This document shows positions 7,824 through 19,849 of a stretch of DNA of 64,000 nucleotides, one piece after another. Under the pieces are notes generated by a model, which did not search any database, was not told the DNA's origin, and was given only the letters and a program-made list of their open reading frames with translations. This stretch comes from Nemertoderma westbladi (taxonomy: Eukaryota > Xenacoelomorpha > Nemertodermatida > Nemertodermatidae), in the NCBI GenBank assembly GCA_032718475.1, contig JAUCBJ010005058.1:1-64000 (forward strand). The letters run 5' to 3'. The first letter of the stretch is position 1; each line of letters starts with the position of its first letter. The translations under genes were made by a program, and so were the position numbers.

Positions 7824-10176
7824 TCAGCTGGGTATCTACGAAAGGATATGGGATATTCTCCATGTTCCTAAAGTCGTTTTGGAGATCTCCATAAACAGCT
7901 GAGCCGATTTTAAGGATTCTTTCGTTAAACAACATCTCGAGCACGGGCTGGGGTAACATCGATCCATCGATACCCATGGCCGGTTTGCGCTCGGTGTCGG
8001 TGACGTAACGCTGCGCGAGTTCGAATTGTCCATGTCGGAGTTTCTTTTGTATCTCGGTGAGGGTCTCAAAAGAATAATCAATCACGTCGGAACACGCTCG
8101 AGTAAACACGTGGGTAGAACCAGCTAGTCCTCGTATATGTATCATGCGCGTAGTTCCCAGTTCTCCAACCGGAACGCTACCTTCGTTATCGTAAGTGACA
8201 ACTCCATACATTTCGATAACGTTAAGAGTTTCGTTCCACTCTTTAGTGGCGTTTTCTAGGGTCATCCCCACTGGATGCCACAAGGTGGCGCATTCGCTAG
8301 CGTTAGGTAGATCCCTATACTTCAGATACTGTGTAGTATACGTCTCTACATCTCCATATCGTTGTATTCTCTCCTCCTCGAATAACACGTCGAGATTCCA
8401 GTGGACTAATCGAGTTTTGATAAATCCATCGAGATTATACGGAGGCATTATATCCTTCTCTATTCTGGAAACATTGTAGGGTTTTCTGAATGAGTTTACT
8501 TTCACTAACTGATCCAGATGTTTCTGCAGTTGTTCGAGTTCGACAAGATCGAGAGGATTTATTAGTGGTAGAAACCTTAGACTATGTGTAGGATCTTCCG
8601 GTTTTACCATATAATATTGAGTTAGATTGACATAATAAGGGTGATCTTTGATCCCATAAAACGAGTTCGGCAAAGGTCTAGCGCGTATGTTGACCTCGTG
8701 TACCATACGACGGACAAGATCCGCTCGATTGTCCGGAGGTTCAACGAGTATACCGTCGACACGAGCGGCCTCGATTGGCGGACGCTGTAACATAGGAGCG
8801 TCAGCGATAAGATCTCGAGATCTTAGGTTGATATCAACCGGTTGGGGTTGTACCGTTGCGAAGAGTTTGTCTCCGAAATGGGGAACCATCGAGGGATGAA
8901 TGATGGTTTTGGAATAGAGATCAGTCATAAGGATTTGAGCTTCTGGTTGGGCTAAAGCTGCTTCTTCTCTCTCATCCATTTCGATGTGTTTCTCCTCGAG
9001 CTGATTTTCCTCCGCTTGTCGTTGTAAGCGTTCGTCTAAAAACTCTTGTAGAGAATAGGTTCGTCCAAGTTCGATGTCTTCCTCGAGGTTCTGGATTTCT
9101 CGATCGAACTGGGGTAAGGCCAACTCCTTCACCGCTTGGACTTGTTGCTGCAATTTGCGTTTCTCTAAACAATCGTAAGTTCCTTTTCCGATCTTCTGCC
9201 GAATAGCGTCTAACGCGTTTCGTACAACGCTCTCCTCGACTTCAGTGACGGGTTGTATCGGGGTTAAACCGGGACGATTGTACGGGTTGAACGGCGATAT
9301 TAGATGTCCGCGTCCCAATCCGGCTAGGTAGGATGGGCGAATATCTAGAGAGCCCACTACCGGAGTGCCACCGATTAATTGTTCGGGTAACACAAGATCT
9401 TTGAACAGTGAGTACAGTTCAGGAGGATCCGTTATACTATTAGGATCAAGAGTTTGAGGTCTCACTAGGGAATGAGGAGGTCTGACCGAGTATTCCGGAA
9501 CTCTGATCATGGGTTTATTTAAGGATCGTTTGAGTCGAGCGAGCGTAGGTGATACGTCGAACAAGTTTCGCTCGAAACTCCCGTAAGTATAGCGAGTAAA
9601 ACTGTGTTTAGCGCAACGTCTCCGCGGATGTTTATGTCTTTCCGTTTGTTGGTTGGGTCTAGGGCATTCATCGCAATAATACCAAAGACGCACGTCCTGT
9701 AGGGGAAACGCGGGTGATCGTTCTCCAGTTTTACAATATTCCTCCATCTGTTCGAAGCTATCCGGGACGACAGGTAGCGGTCGATCGGCGGTAAGATACA
9801 TCATAGTGAAATAGAGCCGTTTGAGTTCTATCATAGGGTCATGATGTATACCTTGAGGATATCGAGTTTCTAGATTTTGTTGGCTGGCAATATTGAGATA
9901 TGTTTCTCTCAAGAATTCCAGATATTCGTTGAAGTCGCTGCGTTTATCCGGCTCTTCAACGTCTTCTCTTTCGAGTCGGTTTCGAATAGAATTCTCGTGT
10001 TCGATTCTCGGTTTATCGTTCCAACTCCGCTGGGTATGATATTTAAATAGAACCATTTCCCTTTCGGTGTCTACATCGTCCGTATCGTGTAAATCGATAG
10101 GATGGCCAGTAGTTAAGAAGTCCATATACGTACCATTACGATGCGTATAGCGAGCGGTGAATTTTCTATAGTCCAT
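7600..10176 (-). CDS. Element 1 accessory frame a: large protein of unknown family, downstream of pol
   Basis: From ATG at 10174-10176 the frame runs 858 codons (it is open back to 10260 but without an earlier good context). Residues about 100-195 contain the block shared with the accessory protein of element 2: LKRLYFTMMYLTADRPLP, then DSFEQMEEY, then a CxxC (YYCDEC) and a later CAKH. That spacing suggests a metal-binding site. The middle is charged and Gln/Glu-rich (about residues 330-420) and may form a coiled coil. No protease, polymerase, envelope or transmembrane feature is seen. Lying between pol and the 3' LTR, it would normally need a spliced or subgenomic RNA. I do not recognise the family. 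It is free of stops over 2.5 kb even though gag-pol of the same copy is broken. Confidence 0.7.
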   Translation of the reverse strand: MDYRKFTARYTHRNGTYMDFLTTGHPIDLHDTDDVDTEREMVLFKYHTQRSWNDKPRIEHENSIRNRLEREDVEEPDKRSDFNEYLEFLRETYLNIASQQNLETRYPQGIHHDPMIELKRLYFTMMYLTADRPLPVVPDSFEQMEEYCKTGERSPAFPLQDVRLWYYCDECPRPNQQTERHKHPRRRCAKHSFTRYTYGSFERNLFDVSPTLARLKRSLNKPMIRVPEYSVRPPHSLVRPQTLDPNSITDPPELYSLFKDLVLPEQLIGGTPVVGSLDIRPSYLAGLGRGHLISPFNPYNRPGLTPIQPVTEVEESVVRNALDAIRQKIGKGTYDCLEKRKLQQQVQAVKELALPQFDREIQNLEEDIELGRTYSLQEFLDERLQRQAEENQLEEKHIEMDEREEAALAQPEAQILMTDLYSKTIIHPSMVPHFGDKLFATVQPQPVDINLRSRDLIADAPMLQRPPIEAARVDGILVEPPDNRADLVRRMVHEVNIRARPLPNSFYGIKDHPYYVNLTQYYMVKPEDPTHSLRFLPLINPLDLVELEQLQKHLDQLVKVNSFRKPYNVSRIEKDIMPPYNLDGFIKTRLVHWNLDVLFEEERIQRYGDVETYTTQYLKYRDLPNASECATLWHPVGMTLENATKEWNETLNVIEMYGVVTYDNEGSVPVGELGTTRMIHIRGLAGSTHVFTRACSDVIDYSFETLTEIQKKLRHGQFELAQRYVTDTERKPAMGIDGSMLPQPVLEMLFNERILKIGSAVYGDLQNDFRNMENIPYPFVDTQLIAPWAEGRGFFRTMYANTPSGINKVQRTSIGHLAFQEYGWNFESRKPYQLSTSIWRSLFSIILQRTIDRTWRRV

Positions 10177-10342
10177 ATTCACGCGTGAGTTGTTCCTTGG
10201 ACATTGGTGGTTCGATATAACGGCCATCGTCCTCCGTAGTAGTTGGACTAGCGTCGCCACGTATTAAGCTATCAACAAACGCTTGCAATGGTAGGGTATA
10301 TCGCTCCCTGATACCAAGATCATCTTCTATCAACTCAGTCAT
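10166..10342 (-). CDS. Small frame overlapping the start of accessory frame a
   Basis: A 58-codon frame begins at ATG 10340-10342 (MTELIEDDLGIRERY) and ends at a TAG (10166-10168) that sits inside the first codons of frame a (ATGGACTATAG). The tight start-stop overlap could allow reinitiation, or this may be the true N-terminus of frame a displaced by an indel. It is acidic and has no recognisable motif. Confidence 0.4.
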   Translation of the reverse strand: MTELIEDDLGIRERYTLPLQAFVDSLIRGDASPTTTEDDGRYIEPPMSKEQLTREYGL

Positions 10343-12106
10343 AGCTGCTATATGAGTTTATCAATATTATAATTAATTATAATTAGGCTAGCGGTCGTCG
10401 CTGCCTACCCCTCACTGCCCCCGGACAGCGCAAGATCCTCAGCGCTGATGTACTGTTGTTGCGGTGCCTATCGCCAACGTAGTAGCTACACAACGACAAC
10501 AATAACCAGCGCGAGTCACTCCACTGTCCGTCCCAAGGGCTTAGATTTACTTCAGGTTCTTACTGCAGAGGTAGGGATACTTTCACAACTGCAACTAGCT
10601 ACTGTAAACACACTTTAGTAGCAACATTCACCTATAAACGCACAAATTCCACACAACTGTCACAAATTGTACACATTTGGGCCATTTCTCCGTTAGTCAA
10701 GTGCCTTCCAGAATGCCACGTTATTATTATGTATCCTTGGATACTAGCAGTGCGCTATTTATTCCGTATGCTATTCAATGGGGCAAGCTTTCTATTGTTC
10801 TTTTAACTCGCTTCTAATTCAAGCGTGGTTGTTGCTATGGTGACATTATGGAAAGCTAGCAGTAGAATTAGGGTAATTTTCATGCATACAGATCTGGGAT
10901 GCTATTTAATAGTAATTCTTTAATTGTCAATATTCCCCTTTATACATGATTTTATGAATTTTATCGGCTATTGACCATATATTAGAGGTTCTCTCACGCT
11001 AATATACTTAATAGGGTGAATCTCCGCTCCCATGATCTATTAATTAATGGAATTTTGGGAATGTTATAAATTGTATAAAATGACAATTTTTCAAATTCAT
11101 GAGAGGATATGAATTTAAAATTATTCCCGTAAATTTTATTATTTAATATTAAATAGGCACAATTTTATTCCAGAGCATGTCTGGGGACTGGGATCCTTGA
11201 TTCTAGGAAATTTGTCCTTTTAAGAGTATCGGTAAGTGCTACGATATCTTAATCGACTAGAATTTTAAAGGATCTAAATTTTAACAGATTTTGATTTATA
11301 GATTCTTTTGGTTTACAAACTCCTTAGAGTTTATTTGCATGCATTTACTCTATTATAACATTTGTTTTAATAAATTTTTATAAATATTAACTATGCAATA
11401 TTTAAGATGGGCACCGATTTATTCCAGAACTTGTCTGGGGACGTTAACCACTGATTCTAGAGTTGTGTCTTTCAAGTATATCGGTGGGTGCCGCGATATC
11501 TTAATCGACTAGAATTACAGATGGTCAAAGTGTTTAACAGATTTATTTTGCTTAAAGGGGCTGTTAAAGGGACATCACGCTACTATATGTATTATTTAAT
11601 ATACGGTATGAGAGCAATATTGCAAGAAGCAATGTCAGTGAGAAGAGGCAAGTCGTTTCCAAGGTCTACCCAGAGCTTGGTTTAGCCGAGACACGAGGAT
11701 CTGAACTTTGCATTCCTAATAATCTACTTACCAATAATACTTGAGTATAGTAGGAGCTTTATTGTACTTTAATAAGTACGGATATTTCATCTTACTGTAG
11801 TCACGTATTTATAATATGATACGGACAGTAAGGAAAGAGAAAAATAATTAATTCTTGCCGTTGCACTAAATATATAATATAAGTAATTAAGTAATAAACA
11901 CGTGTATATATATTGCACTAATCTACTAAATAATCGCTAAAATAACATTCTACTAAATAAAATAATAAAATTAAAGAAAACGTTTATAATAAAATTACAT
12001 AATAATACATACATAAATATAAAAATAATAAAAACATATAAAATAATATAGTCACACACCCACTCCAGACGCTGTTACGTTGGGGAGTCCCTAGATGTTT
12101 GTTGGA
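10343..12106. other. Element 1 non-coding gap between integrase and accessory frames
   Basis: The 1.76-kb gap has no long frame. It holds two diverged copies of a roughly 130-bp segment (about 11165-11300 and 11412-11545), each with the phrases tttattccag and gatatcttaatcgactagaat, about 247 bp apart. The 10380-10720 part is GC-richer than the rest. Such a gap would suit an internal promoter or splice acceptor for the accessory frames, but I see no decisive signal. Confidence 0.5.
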
Positions 12107-13656
12107 TTAGGGAGGTGGTCGTGGGAAGAGTATCTTGCCTTCCATAGTTTCCGGATAGTTCTCTGTCTCTTTCAGTAAACATAAACGACCAACTGGGCGA
12201 TTGAGTTGCTGCGTTTCGAATACAATTCCAGGTTTCTTAAAGTTACGTCGCATGACGACGAGTTCTACCGATCGCACTAAACCATCATCGGAGATATGAG
12301 TCTCGATGATGCGACCTGTCTGCCACCGCTTACATGGAAGATCTGATTCCACAATAAGGACCATGTCTCCGGCGCTGACGTTTTCTTGCTGCGCAAACCA
12401 CTTGGTTTGAAGTTGTAGCGTAGGCAGATAATGATTTTCGAAATGGTCAGCGAAACGACGGGATAATAACTGCATAAGTTGCCAAGTTTGTCGGCAGTAT
12501 TCGTCTCGTTTCTTCATTCGGTTTCTTCAGTAGGAAGTGCGCGGGTGTTAGCGCTTCCAGGGAGTTGGGACTCGATGAGACTGGCATAAGCTGTCTCTCG
12601 TTAAGATAGGCGGCGATTTCTTCCATTAACGTCCGCAAAAGTTCGTCGGTGAGATACGCGCGGCACGGTACTATAAAGTGAAATGCGGTCTTCACGCTTC
12701 TTATTAATCTCTCCCAACTTCCTCCCCACCAAGGGGTGTCGGCGGCGTTGAAGGTCCAGCTAGATGCTGTTACCCTTAGCTGATCGTCCACCTGTCTTTG
12801 GTTCCAATCTTTAACGTAAGCCTTGATCTCATATTGGCGCCAATGAAGTTCGTTCCCTTATCAGATCTCATCGTGTTGCTAGTGCCAAAGCGAGCGATCT
12901 GTCGGCATAAACTCAGTATGAAGCTGTTGGTAGATAGATCGTTCACCATATCAAGATGGATCGCTCTAAAAGTCATACAGACAAAGATGACACACCATCG
13001 CTTGAGCACGATATCCTAGCACGATATACTTCAATAGGGCCAAATAAATCCACACCGGTATTAGTAAAGGGTGGTTCATAGAAGCTTACTCGTTCCCTAG
13101 GTAATTCTGCCTCTCGCTGTGTTAAAGGCCTACTGAATACTTTCCTACAGGGTATACAGTTCCTAAGAACTTGGTTCAGAGCTCTACGGGGTTTATGAAA
13201 ATAATAGCGAGTTCGAATTTCGCTAAGAACTCGTTCTCTACCAGCAAGGTAAAGCTTACTGTGAACATCTACAATCATCTTGATTTGTATTTCAAGATTT
13301 CTAATGAGTATGGGAAACTTAGTGTCAAAGGATAATGGAGCATTAGTTAGTCTCCCTCCAACACGTATTAACCCATCTATCATTGTGCTAGAGAAACGAT
13401 CCCTTAAGCGCATCTGTGGATTTCTCAACAATAGGAAATACTTATCGGAATCTTCATAGCATTGCAGGAGTCTCAGTATCTGCTTATTGGTTTCTTCATG
13501 CTCCTGGTAACTGATCTTCTCCGTCAGAAACCTATCTGATACCTTATATTTGGGAAGATCTTTAATAGCATGGACCTGCGCAGATGTCAATGGAGCGGTA
13601 TCACTAGCGATCTTCGTCCTGGAGTAGTGATGATGGAAGCATCGCTTCAAATACAC
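12107..13656 (-). pseudogene. Element 1 integrase and C-terminal domain, broken
   Basis: Four overlapping pieces in different frames make up one BEL/Pao integrase. 13656-12973 holds the HHCC-type zinc-binding N-terminus (DVHSKLYLAG, then CIPCRK) and the first catalytic Asp (TGVDLFGP). 13009-12776 holds the second Asp (RSDKGTNFIGA). 12791-12447 holds the catalytic Glu region (WWGGSWERLIRSVK). 12517-12107 is the C-terminal domain usually found in this family (DUF5641-like, GDMVLIVESDLPCKRW). Frameshifts therefore lie near 13015, 12785 and 12510, and another at the pol-integrase border. The enzyme would insert the cDNA, but this copy cannot be translated as one chain. Confidence 0.92.
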
Positions 13657-16600
13657 GACGGCCTTACAAATGCACGACGGCCACCTAACCAGTCCGGAGT
13701 ATCTATCAGTTCTTGAGGAGTTGCTCCTCTGGAGGCGATGTCGGCTGGATTAATCGTCCCAGGGCAATGTCTCCATTGATCTACATTAGTGCGACTAAGT
13801 ATAATGGCTACTCTGTTGGTAACGAAGACGCTGAACTGACAGACTTCATAGGTTATATACTCCAAAACGAGTAAAGCATCAGTCCAATAGACAGTTTTCT
13901 CCAGTGGATAGTCGATATGTTCTGTTACATTCCGGCCGATGGCTGTAGCGTATAGAGCCGCCTTTAACTCCGCTCGAGGAACTCGTAGCTTGTTGTATAT
14001 CAAGGCCTTAGAAGTAACCAAGGCGACTTTAATTCTGTCCGGAGTTTCAACTCTCAGGTAGGCTACTATACCTATTCCCATATCACTGGCGTCTCCAAAC
14101 ACATGGAGTTGATAGGAATACATGGGGAGAACGTGACCAAAATATGAACGGGAAATCGTAAAGTTCTCGATGGATGGTAGAGAATCTTCCCATTTCATCC
14201 ACTTCTTTAGTAGTTCTCCCTTAAGTGGATCGTCCCACGAGTGGTTTTCAAGCCACATTTGTTGAACTAAACTCCGAGCAACCAATATAACTGGGCTAAT
14301 AAATCCCAATGGATCGAAATAAGTGCTCAGGATACTTAGACAAATCTGTTTAGTTCGAACTGGATTATCTTGCTGTTTTAGCTGAAAAAACAGGATATCT
14401 CTCTCCGTGTCCCATTTCAAACCAAGCATTTTGGTTTCTGGAAGATCGTCCTTGATAAGGTCCAGATCTTTAACCCCTCGGTCTTCTACCGGGATCGATT
14501 CCAGAAACTCACGGGAGTTACTCGTGAATTTGGTTAGTCGAAATCCACCGCATTTCAAGCACTCTACCGTTCCCTTGGCAACATCAATGGCTTCTTCCAC
14601 TGATGGGAGGGACATTAAATTGTCATCCATGTATATATCCCGTTTGATGTTGTCGATAACCGCTTTAGAGAAGGCGTCTCGGTTGTCATCAGCAGTGGTG
14701 CGCACTACTGAACAAGCGTTTGAGGGGCTCGAGATGATCCCGAAAGCCTGGATGGTCATCCAATACTCCACCGGTTTTTGGTTGAGGTCTCCTTCAGGCC
14801 ACCACAGAAATCGTAGGCTGTCTCGATCCCAAACCAGCGCCTTTACTTGTAAGAACATGCCTTCTATATCCGAGGCGAAAGCAATAGAATATTGCCGTAA
14901 TCTTAAGAGTATTCCCAAGAAGGATTGGAGTAAGTTGGGTCCTAGCAATAACTCAGAATTAAGGGATTGGCCCATGTAAAGGGCGGAGCCGTCAAATACT
15001 ACCCGGACTTCGTTGGGTTTACCGGGTTTGGGAACGTAATGATGTGTTAGATAATACGTTCTCTCAGTTATGGGTGTTTCTTCCAGTACTCGCTCCGAAT
15101 ATCCCTTATCGATGAATTTCTTCAGCTGGGTCTTATACATCTCTTTAGCTGAAGTATTGGCCGTAAGACGCCGATGTAGTTGCACGATTCTCTCCTCCGC
15201 TAAGGGTCGGTTATTTATAAAGTTGGGTTCTCGCCGTCGGAACGGAAGACCAATCTCATCCCTACCTTGATCTTTAAGAAAATGGGTAGTCGTTTCCTGA
15301 ATCTGCTTGGCTCTTTCTTCCTCGACAGATAGAGCCTTATCGTAGGTGTTAGGCTCTACAGCTTCTTGAGTAAAGAATCGTACGGCGTGTTCATCGCGAA
15401 TCTTAGCATTGTGTCGATCTATCACCTCATTTAGCTCGTTGTTGTAGTCGAATTGTCCGCCATGATTGATGAGATGGCACAGGTGCACTTGGTTTCTCCA
15501 AGCTTCACTTTCGGTGAGAAGGTCGATTGTATTTTCCTCGTCAAATAATTGAGTAATATCGTCGTTATCTGAGGAGTATGGTGTTCCCTCAGGTGTGGTC
15601 TCTCCCTCACTGATTTCTTCTTCCCATTCACTCACCTGATGTATGTGTTCGGTAAGTAATCTTTCCATGAGTGTTCTACGGGAAGGTCCAGTGAAGTACC
15701 AACCTACTCTCGTTCTTCCCGCATAGGTTTGCAATGGTTGCGGTCGAGCAGGTCGTTTATCTAATGTCTCAAGCGCCTCATGCGCATTTTGGCCGATCAA
15801 TATTTGCACCCCTGGGTAGTCGGTGTTCAATCTAGGGATATTATGTTGCTGGGTAAAATCGTCTTCATCCCAGTTGTAAGGTTCCACTTGGCTGGTAGAA
15901 AAGTTCTTTATCGCCACCATTTTTACTGACCTTATGCTGTGTTCTCCTAGTTCGTCCTGGGGAGTGGACAACACTCCTACATAGTAGTCTGTAGCTACTG
16001 TAGATTTCCAAACCTGCATAATTCCTGACATGTTTAACTTAGTTCGGAACTTGGGTTGTCCAGCAAAGATGTCTTCGGCTAGTTCTTTGTCGATGAATGT
16101 TCCTGTGCTACCAGAGTCAAGGAGGGCGTTCACTATATAACTCCTTTTAGGTCCGTGGACCCTCAACTGTACTACAGGAAATTCTCGGATTCCTACATTG
16201 GAAGTTGGTGCTTTCCAAGATGGTTGTCGGTCAGAAGTAGTTAGGGGGAGCTCGCTGTCGGTGTCCTTTTCATACGTAAGTGCTCGATACACTGCGGTGT
16301 TTATCATATAACAGGATTCGTTTTCATCGGAGAATTCGTCCGTGTAAAATCCTTCCATCTCAGAGCTGTGGTCAGTGTTGTTCACATCACTGAATTGGAC
16401 ATGTACTTTGGACTCACTTACCTGACTCGTGCTAGTTCTTTCAAATTCTGTGTGCAGCAAGATATGATGTTTCGCCCCACACTTAGCACACCTCGCATCG
16501 GAGTAACAGATTCGCCGTTGGTGTCCTTGTCTGAGACAATTATAACACAACCGCTTATCCCACATGATATCACGTCTATCCTTTAGGGATTTCTTTAAGA

Positions 16601-17357
16601 ATTCATCACATACACTTAAACAATGGGGCCCGTCGCACAATGCACATTTGGGTTTGATGTTACTTACTTTAACTTGGGTAGTGTTGTGCACACTTGTTCT
16701 TTCCTTGGGCTTTCTTCCATGAATTCTCTTAGGAGACATAGGATGAGTTTTTGTTACCTGTTCTCTCCAGTCACTGGTTCGAGACTTAAATTTACTTACG
16801 TCTTTAGGTGCTTTGTTGACATAGTAAGATCTTTCGGTGTCTTTCCCGCTGTTCTCCTCCTGGGAGGTTTGGCTTTCGCTGTCGTCTGTATAACACACTG
16901 GTGTTACCTTTCTCCTAGAAACGGGTTTTTCACTTACTTTATTTTCCAGTGTCTTCTCTCGGGACTGCTTTAGGAGCTGTAATCTTACCTCTCCATTTAA
17001 GAATGACATGAGATCAGCCATGGTAGGGTCTCTTTGTTGCTGGTCCATCATATAGAGCACTCTCTTGTCCCAACGCGTACCTACTCCACCCTTCGGCAAA
17101 GTAGAGGCCACGGCTCCAACAACCATAGAACTCTGATATTCATGAGACTTACCTAGCCAATCTAACTGTCTACAGATCTCCTGGATCTCATCGGAAAATT
17201 CTATAATCCCGCTGCTAAGAAACTTTCGGGGCGCTACTAATTTCGCATACAAATACCTAGCCATGTTAGTCCTATTACCATACCTGATGTTTAGTGTATC
17301 CCAAACTTGTCTTAATCCATCTGGATGTCCATTAACTTGGGAGGTCCTTCCAAGCAC
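13647..17357 (-). pseudogene. Element 1 gag C-terminus and pol: zinc knuckles, protease, RT, RNase H
   Basis: The uninterrupted 1236-codon stretch carries in order: the second half of the BEL/Pao gag domain (DUF1759-like, residues about 1-150); zinc knuckles (about 230-306: CALCDGPHC, CYNCLRQGHQRRIC, CAKCGAKHH); aspartic protease (LLDSGSTGTFID, near 411); reverse transcriptase (RVVFDGSALY, FASDIEGMF; active site YMDD near 908, where YVDD is the usual form in this family); and RNase H (FGDASDMGIG near 1090, YWTDALLVL, NPADIASRG). It lacks its own gag start, because a frameshift near 17345 separates it from the upstream gag frame. Its end runs into a frameshift at a 19-bp duplication, so integrase is in another frame. 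Confidence 0.95.
13648..13682. repeat. 19-bp near-tandem duplication causing a frameshift
   Basis: The 16-mer caaatacacgacggcc (13648-13663) recurs with one change at 13667-13682, a period of 19 bp. Because 19 is not a multiple of three, this duplication accounts for the phase change between RNase H and integrase in element 1. Confidence 0.75.
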
Positions 17358-19849
17358 TCGATAAGGAATCTAAGTTTCTCTCTGTGTGATAGTACGGAAC
17401 TCTGTATGTTATCTTTATAATATTCATTAAAAGGTAACCATTTCATCTCATCTCCGTTGAACTTGACGATCTCTCGCACCTTTACCACTTAACGGGCTTC
17501 GGTTCTAGCCATTTGACGCGTAAAACTTTCTTGGGCCATCGTATTATTTAATATCGAGTTATCGGTATATAAATTTCTCGGATTATGTTCAGGTCTATAT
17601 GGAATATCATTATCAACAGGTTTATAATTACCCTTAATAGGGTTTACTATAGGAGTTTCTACATCACTAGCAGTATAGATGCATGTAGGCTCCACACCTT
17701 GTGCATGAAAAACTTCAGACCTAACAGGTTGACACATTGTTACAGGGGGTGGTGGTATACCCCTTTGTATATTTACTAATTTGTCGCGTTCTAACGTGAT
17801 ACTCTGCTGCACTTCTTGCAGTTCTAACCTACCCTCTCTTACTGTTCCCTTTAACTGCTGAACAGTCCCTTCCAACTCCCGGACCTGTTGGAAGGAACGT
17901 GCCCGATGTTCCTCCATTTGTCCGAGCAGGAGATCCATCCCCCGCCGTCGCTCATCCACCCACTCTACCGCCGAAGCGGGAGCCGCCAACATAGTAGCGG
18001 GCAGACGAGGGACGACGGGCGACAAATCGTTGATGTCTTGCTCAGCGTCCAGGACCGGGGGGAATTCAGGAACTATTCTACTGGGCACAGGTAGTTTGGT
18101 ACTGTGCAAAGGGAATTTAGAGTTAGGTTCTGGAAGTACAGGGGTCTCTATCACAGAAGGGGTGGCTTCGAGAACAGGCCCAATTATTTCAGGCTCATCT
18201 ACTATAGTAGGGAGTCTTTCTACTCTAGTAATTTGGTCTGTGGGTTCTGTACTACCTAAGTCTACACTAGCTAGTTTCCTTCTCACAGCTGGGGGCAAAT
18301 TAGGCAATTTCTGACGGTGGGTTGTTCTTCTACGTCTGCTGGAACGAGATCTATTTCCTCCACCTTCAGGATCTGTTGTATCGCTTTCATCAGATGATGT
18401 AAATCCCTGTCTCTTGGGAGTAGATCGACTTATCATCTGCATCTGACTAGCTGTTATCTGTTTATTTAAGTAGTCTTGCTTCTCTTGAAGATTTTCCAAC
18501 TCTAGTTGAGTTGTCTCTTCAGATGCCTTCCATTCTGCTACTACCACTGCCTCTGCCGCAGTTCTTTCCGCTTCTGCCGCTGCCGCTTTTCTTTCTGCCT
18601 CTGTCGCTTTTCTTTCTACCTCTGCCACTTCCGCTTTTCTTTTCGCTTCTGCCGCTGCCGCTGTTGCTGCCTTTCTGTCTTCTATTTGTTTTTTCTTTAG
18701 CTGCTCTTCTTGGACTCTAACGATGCGGATTCTTTCCTCAAATTTAGCTCGATCCGCGGCTAACATTTCGGCATCTAAGGAGTCTAACACAAATTTGGCT
18801 CCCTCACTATTAGGGTGAAGTCCAGCTAGCCTTCTCCTTAACTCTTTGTCACCTATAAATCGTTGATAGTCCGACAGATAGATGTCAATAGCGTCTTTCT
18901 TCTGAGGTTTATCTGATGTAACTTCGCTTTCCACCTGAGAAAAGGTAGCATCTGTTGATTCTCCGTGGGTTGCGCGCTCAGTTAGCTGAATTTTCCATTG
19001 GGTCGTTCCTTGGACTTTAAGACTCACTCGTTGGAACCAAGTCTTTACGGCAACTTGCAACGAAGTATCTTGACTTCTCTTCGAGGCTTCCTCAAAGGCC
19101 GAAAGGATTAGTCTAATCCTTAAGATTCATTCTCGAACTTGATAAAGCAGCTCTCCCTGCTCTTGAGGTCCTTGGGGTTGGTGAAACAGGTGTTCCTCTA
19201 GTCGCTCCAAAGAGCTGAAGAATCCCTGTACATATCCTGCTGCCGACCTCTTCCACACAGCTGGATCTCTAGTGTCCTTTACCACTCCCATTCGGTATAA
19301 GTCCTCCCAGGCAGCTTCCGATAAGTTAAACGGGAGTCCGGGTCTGGGGAAGTTCCATTGCGTCTCGACAATAGACTTCAGTTCCTCTATTGTGTATCCC
19401 GCATAACTGTCCTTGGTCGATCGCTTACTTCTCGCCCAATCGATTTGATGTTCCTCCACCGCAATCAATACCCTAGTGAGTACGGCTTCAGGAAGAATGA
19501 GAAGTGGATCCGAATAAACCGCTTCTGCCATCTTTGCTCCGATCTTGGGTGTCAACTCTACAGTATCTGAACTACTGGAGCTATCGGACCGCTGAGAAAT
19601 AAGTTCTTGGTTCAGGTGTTGCTGCTGTTTAACAGCTGCCTCTTGGTCCCGCTTGACTTGAGCCCGAGTGCCTATAATAGACCTACGGTGCTTGACTAGC
19701 CTAGGGTCTGATACTACTACTGAAGGGATGACCTTTCTTACAGTAGGAGGGGACTTGGACTTAGGTCTCATATTTTCTGCACTCCTGTCTGAGTCGCAGA
19801 CTGTTCTTTCTAGAAGTCTATCTGACAGAGTTTGCTTTGTGTCAGCCAT
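17358..19849 (-). pseudogene. Element 1 gag, interrupted by two in-frame stops
   Basis: From ATG 19847-19849 one phase stays readable down to about 17345 except for TGA at 19127-19129 and TAA at 17489-17491. The N-terminal 240 residues are unremarkable (MADTKQTLSDRLLERTV start, a Ser-rich stretch near 150). The middle (about 18840-18440) is a long Ala/Glu/Lys-rich coiled coil with repeated AEAERKAA-type heptads. After the TAA the same phase shows the start of the DUF1759 gag domain (FNGDEMKWLPF, then REKLRFLIECLEG), which joins the next frame after a frameshift. Gag forms the particle. The pattern implies an ancestral single gag-pol frame, as in element 2, rather than programmed recoding. Confidence 0.85.

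Noticed and set aside
7600-10176. Accessory frame as a retroviral-type envelope
   Set aside because: No signal peptide, no membrane anchor and no furin-type site context; it is charged throughout and its continuation has zinc knuckles.
14407-14979. 190-codon plus-strand frame
   Set aside because: It is antisense to the RT domain of element 1 and a shadow of its codon pattern.
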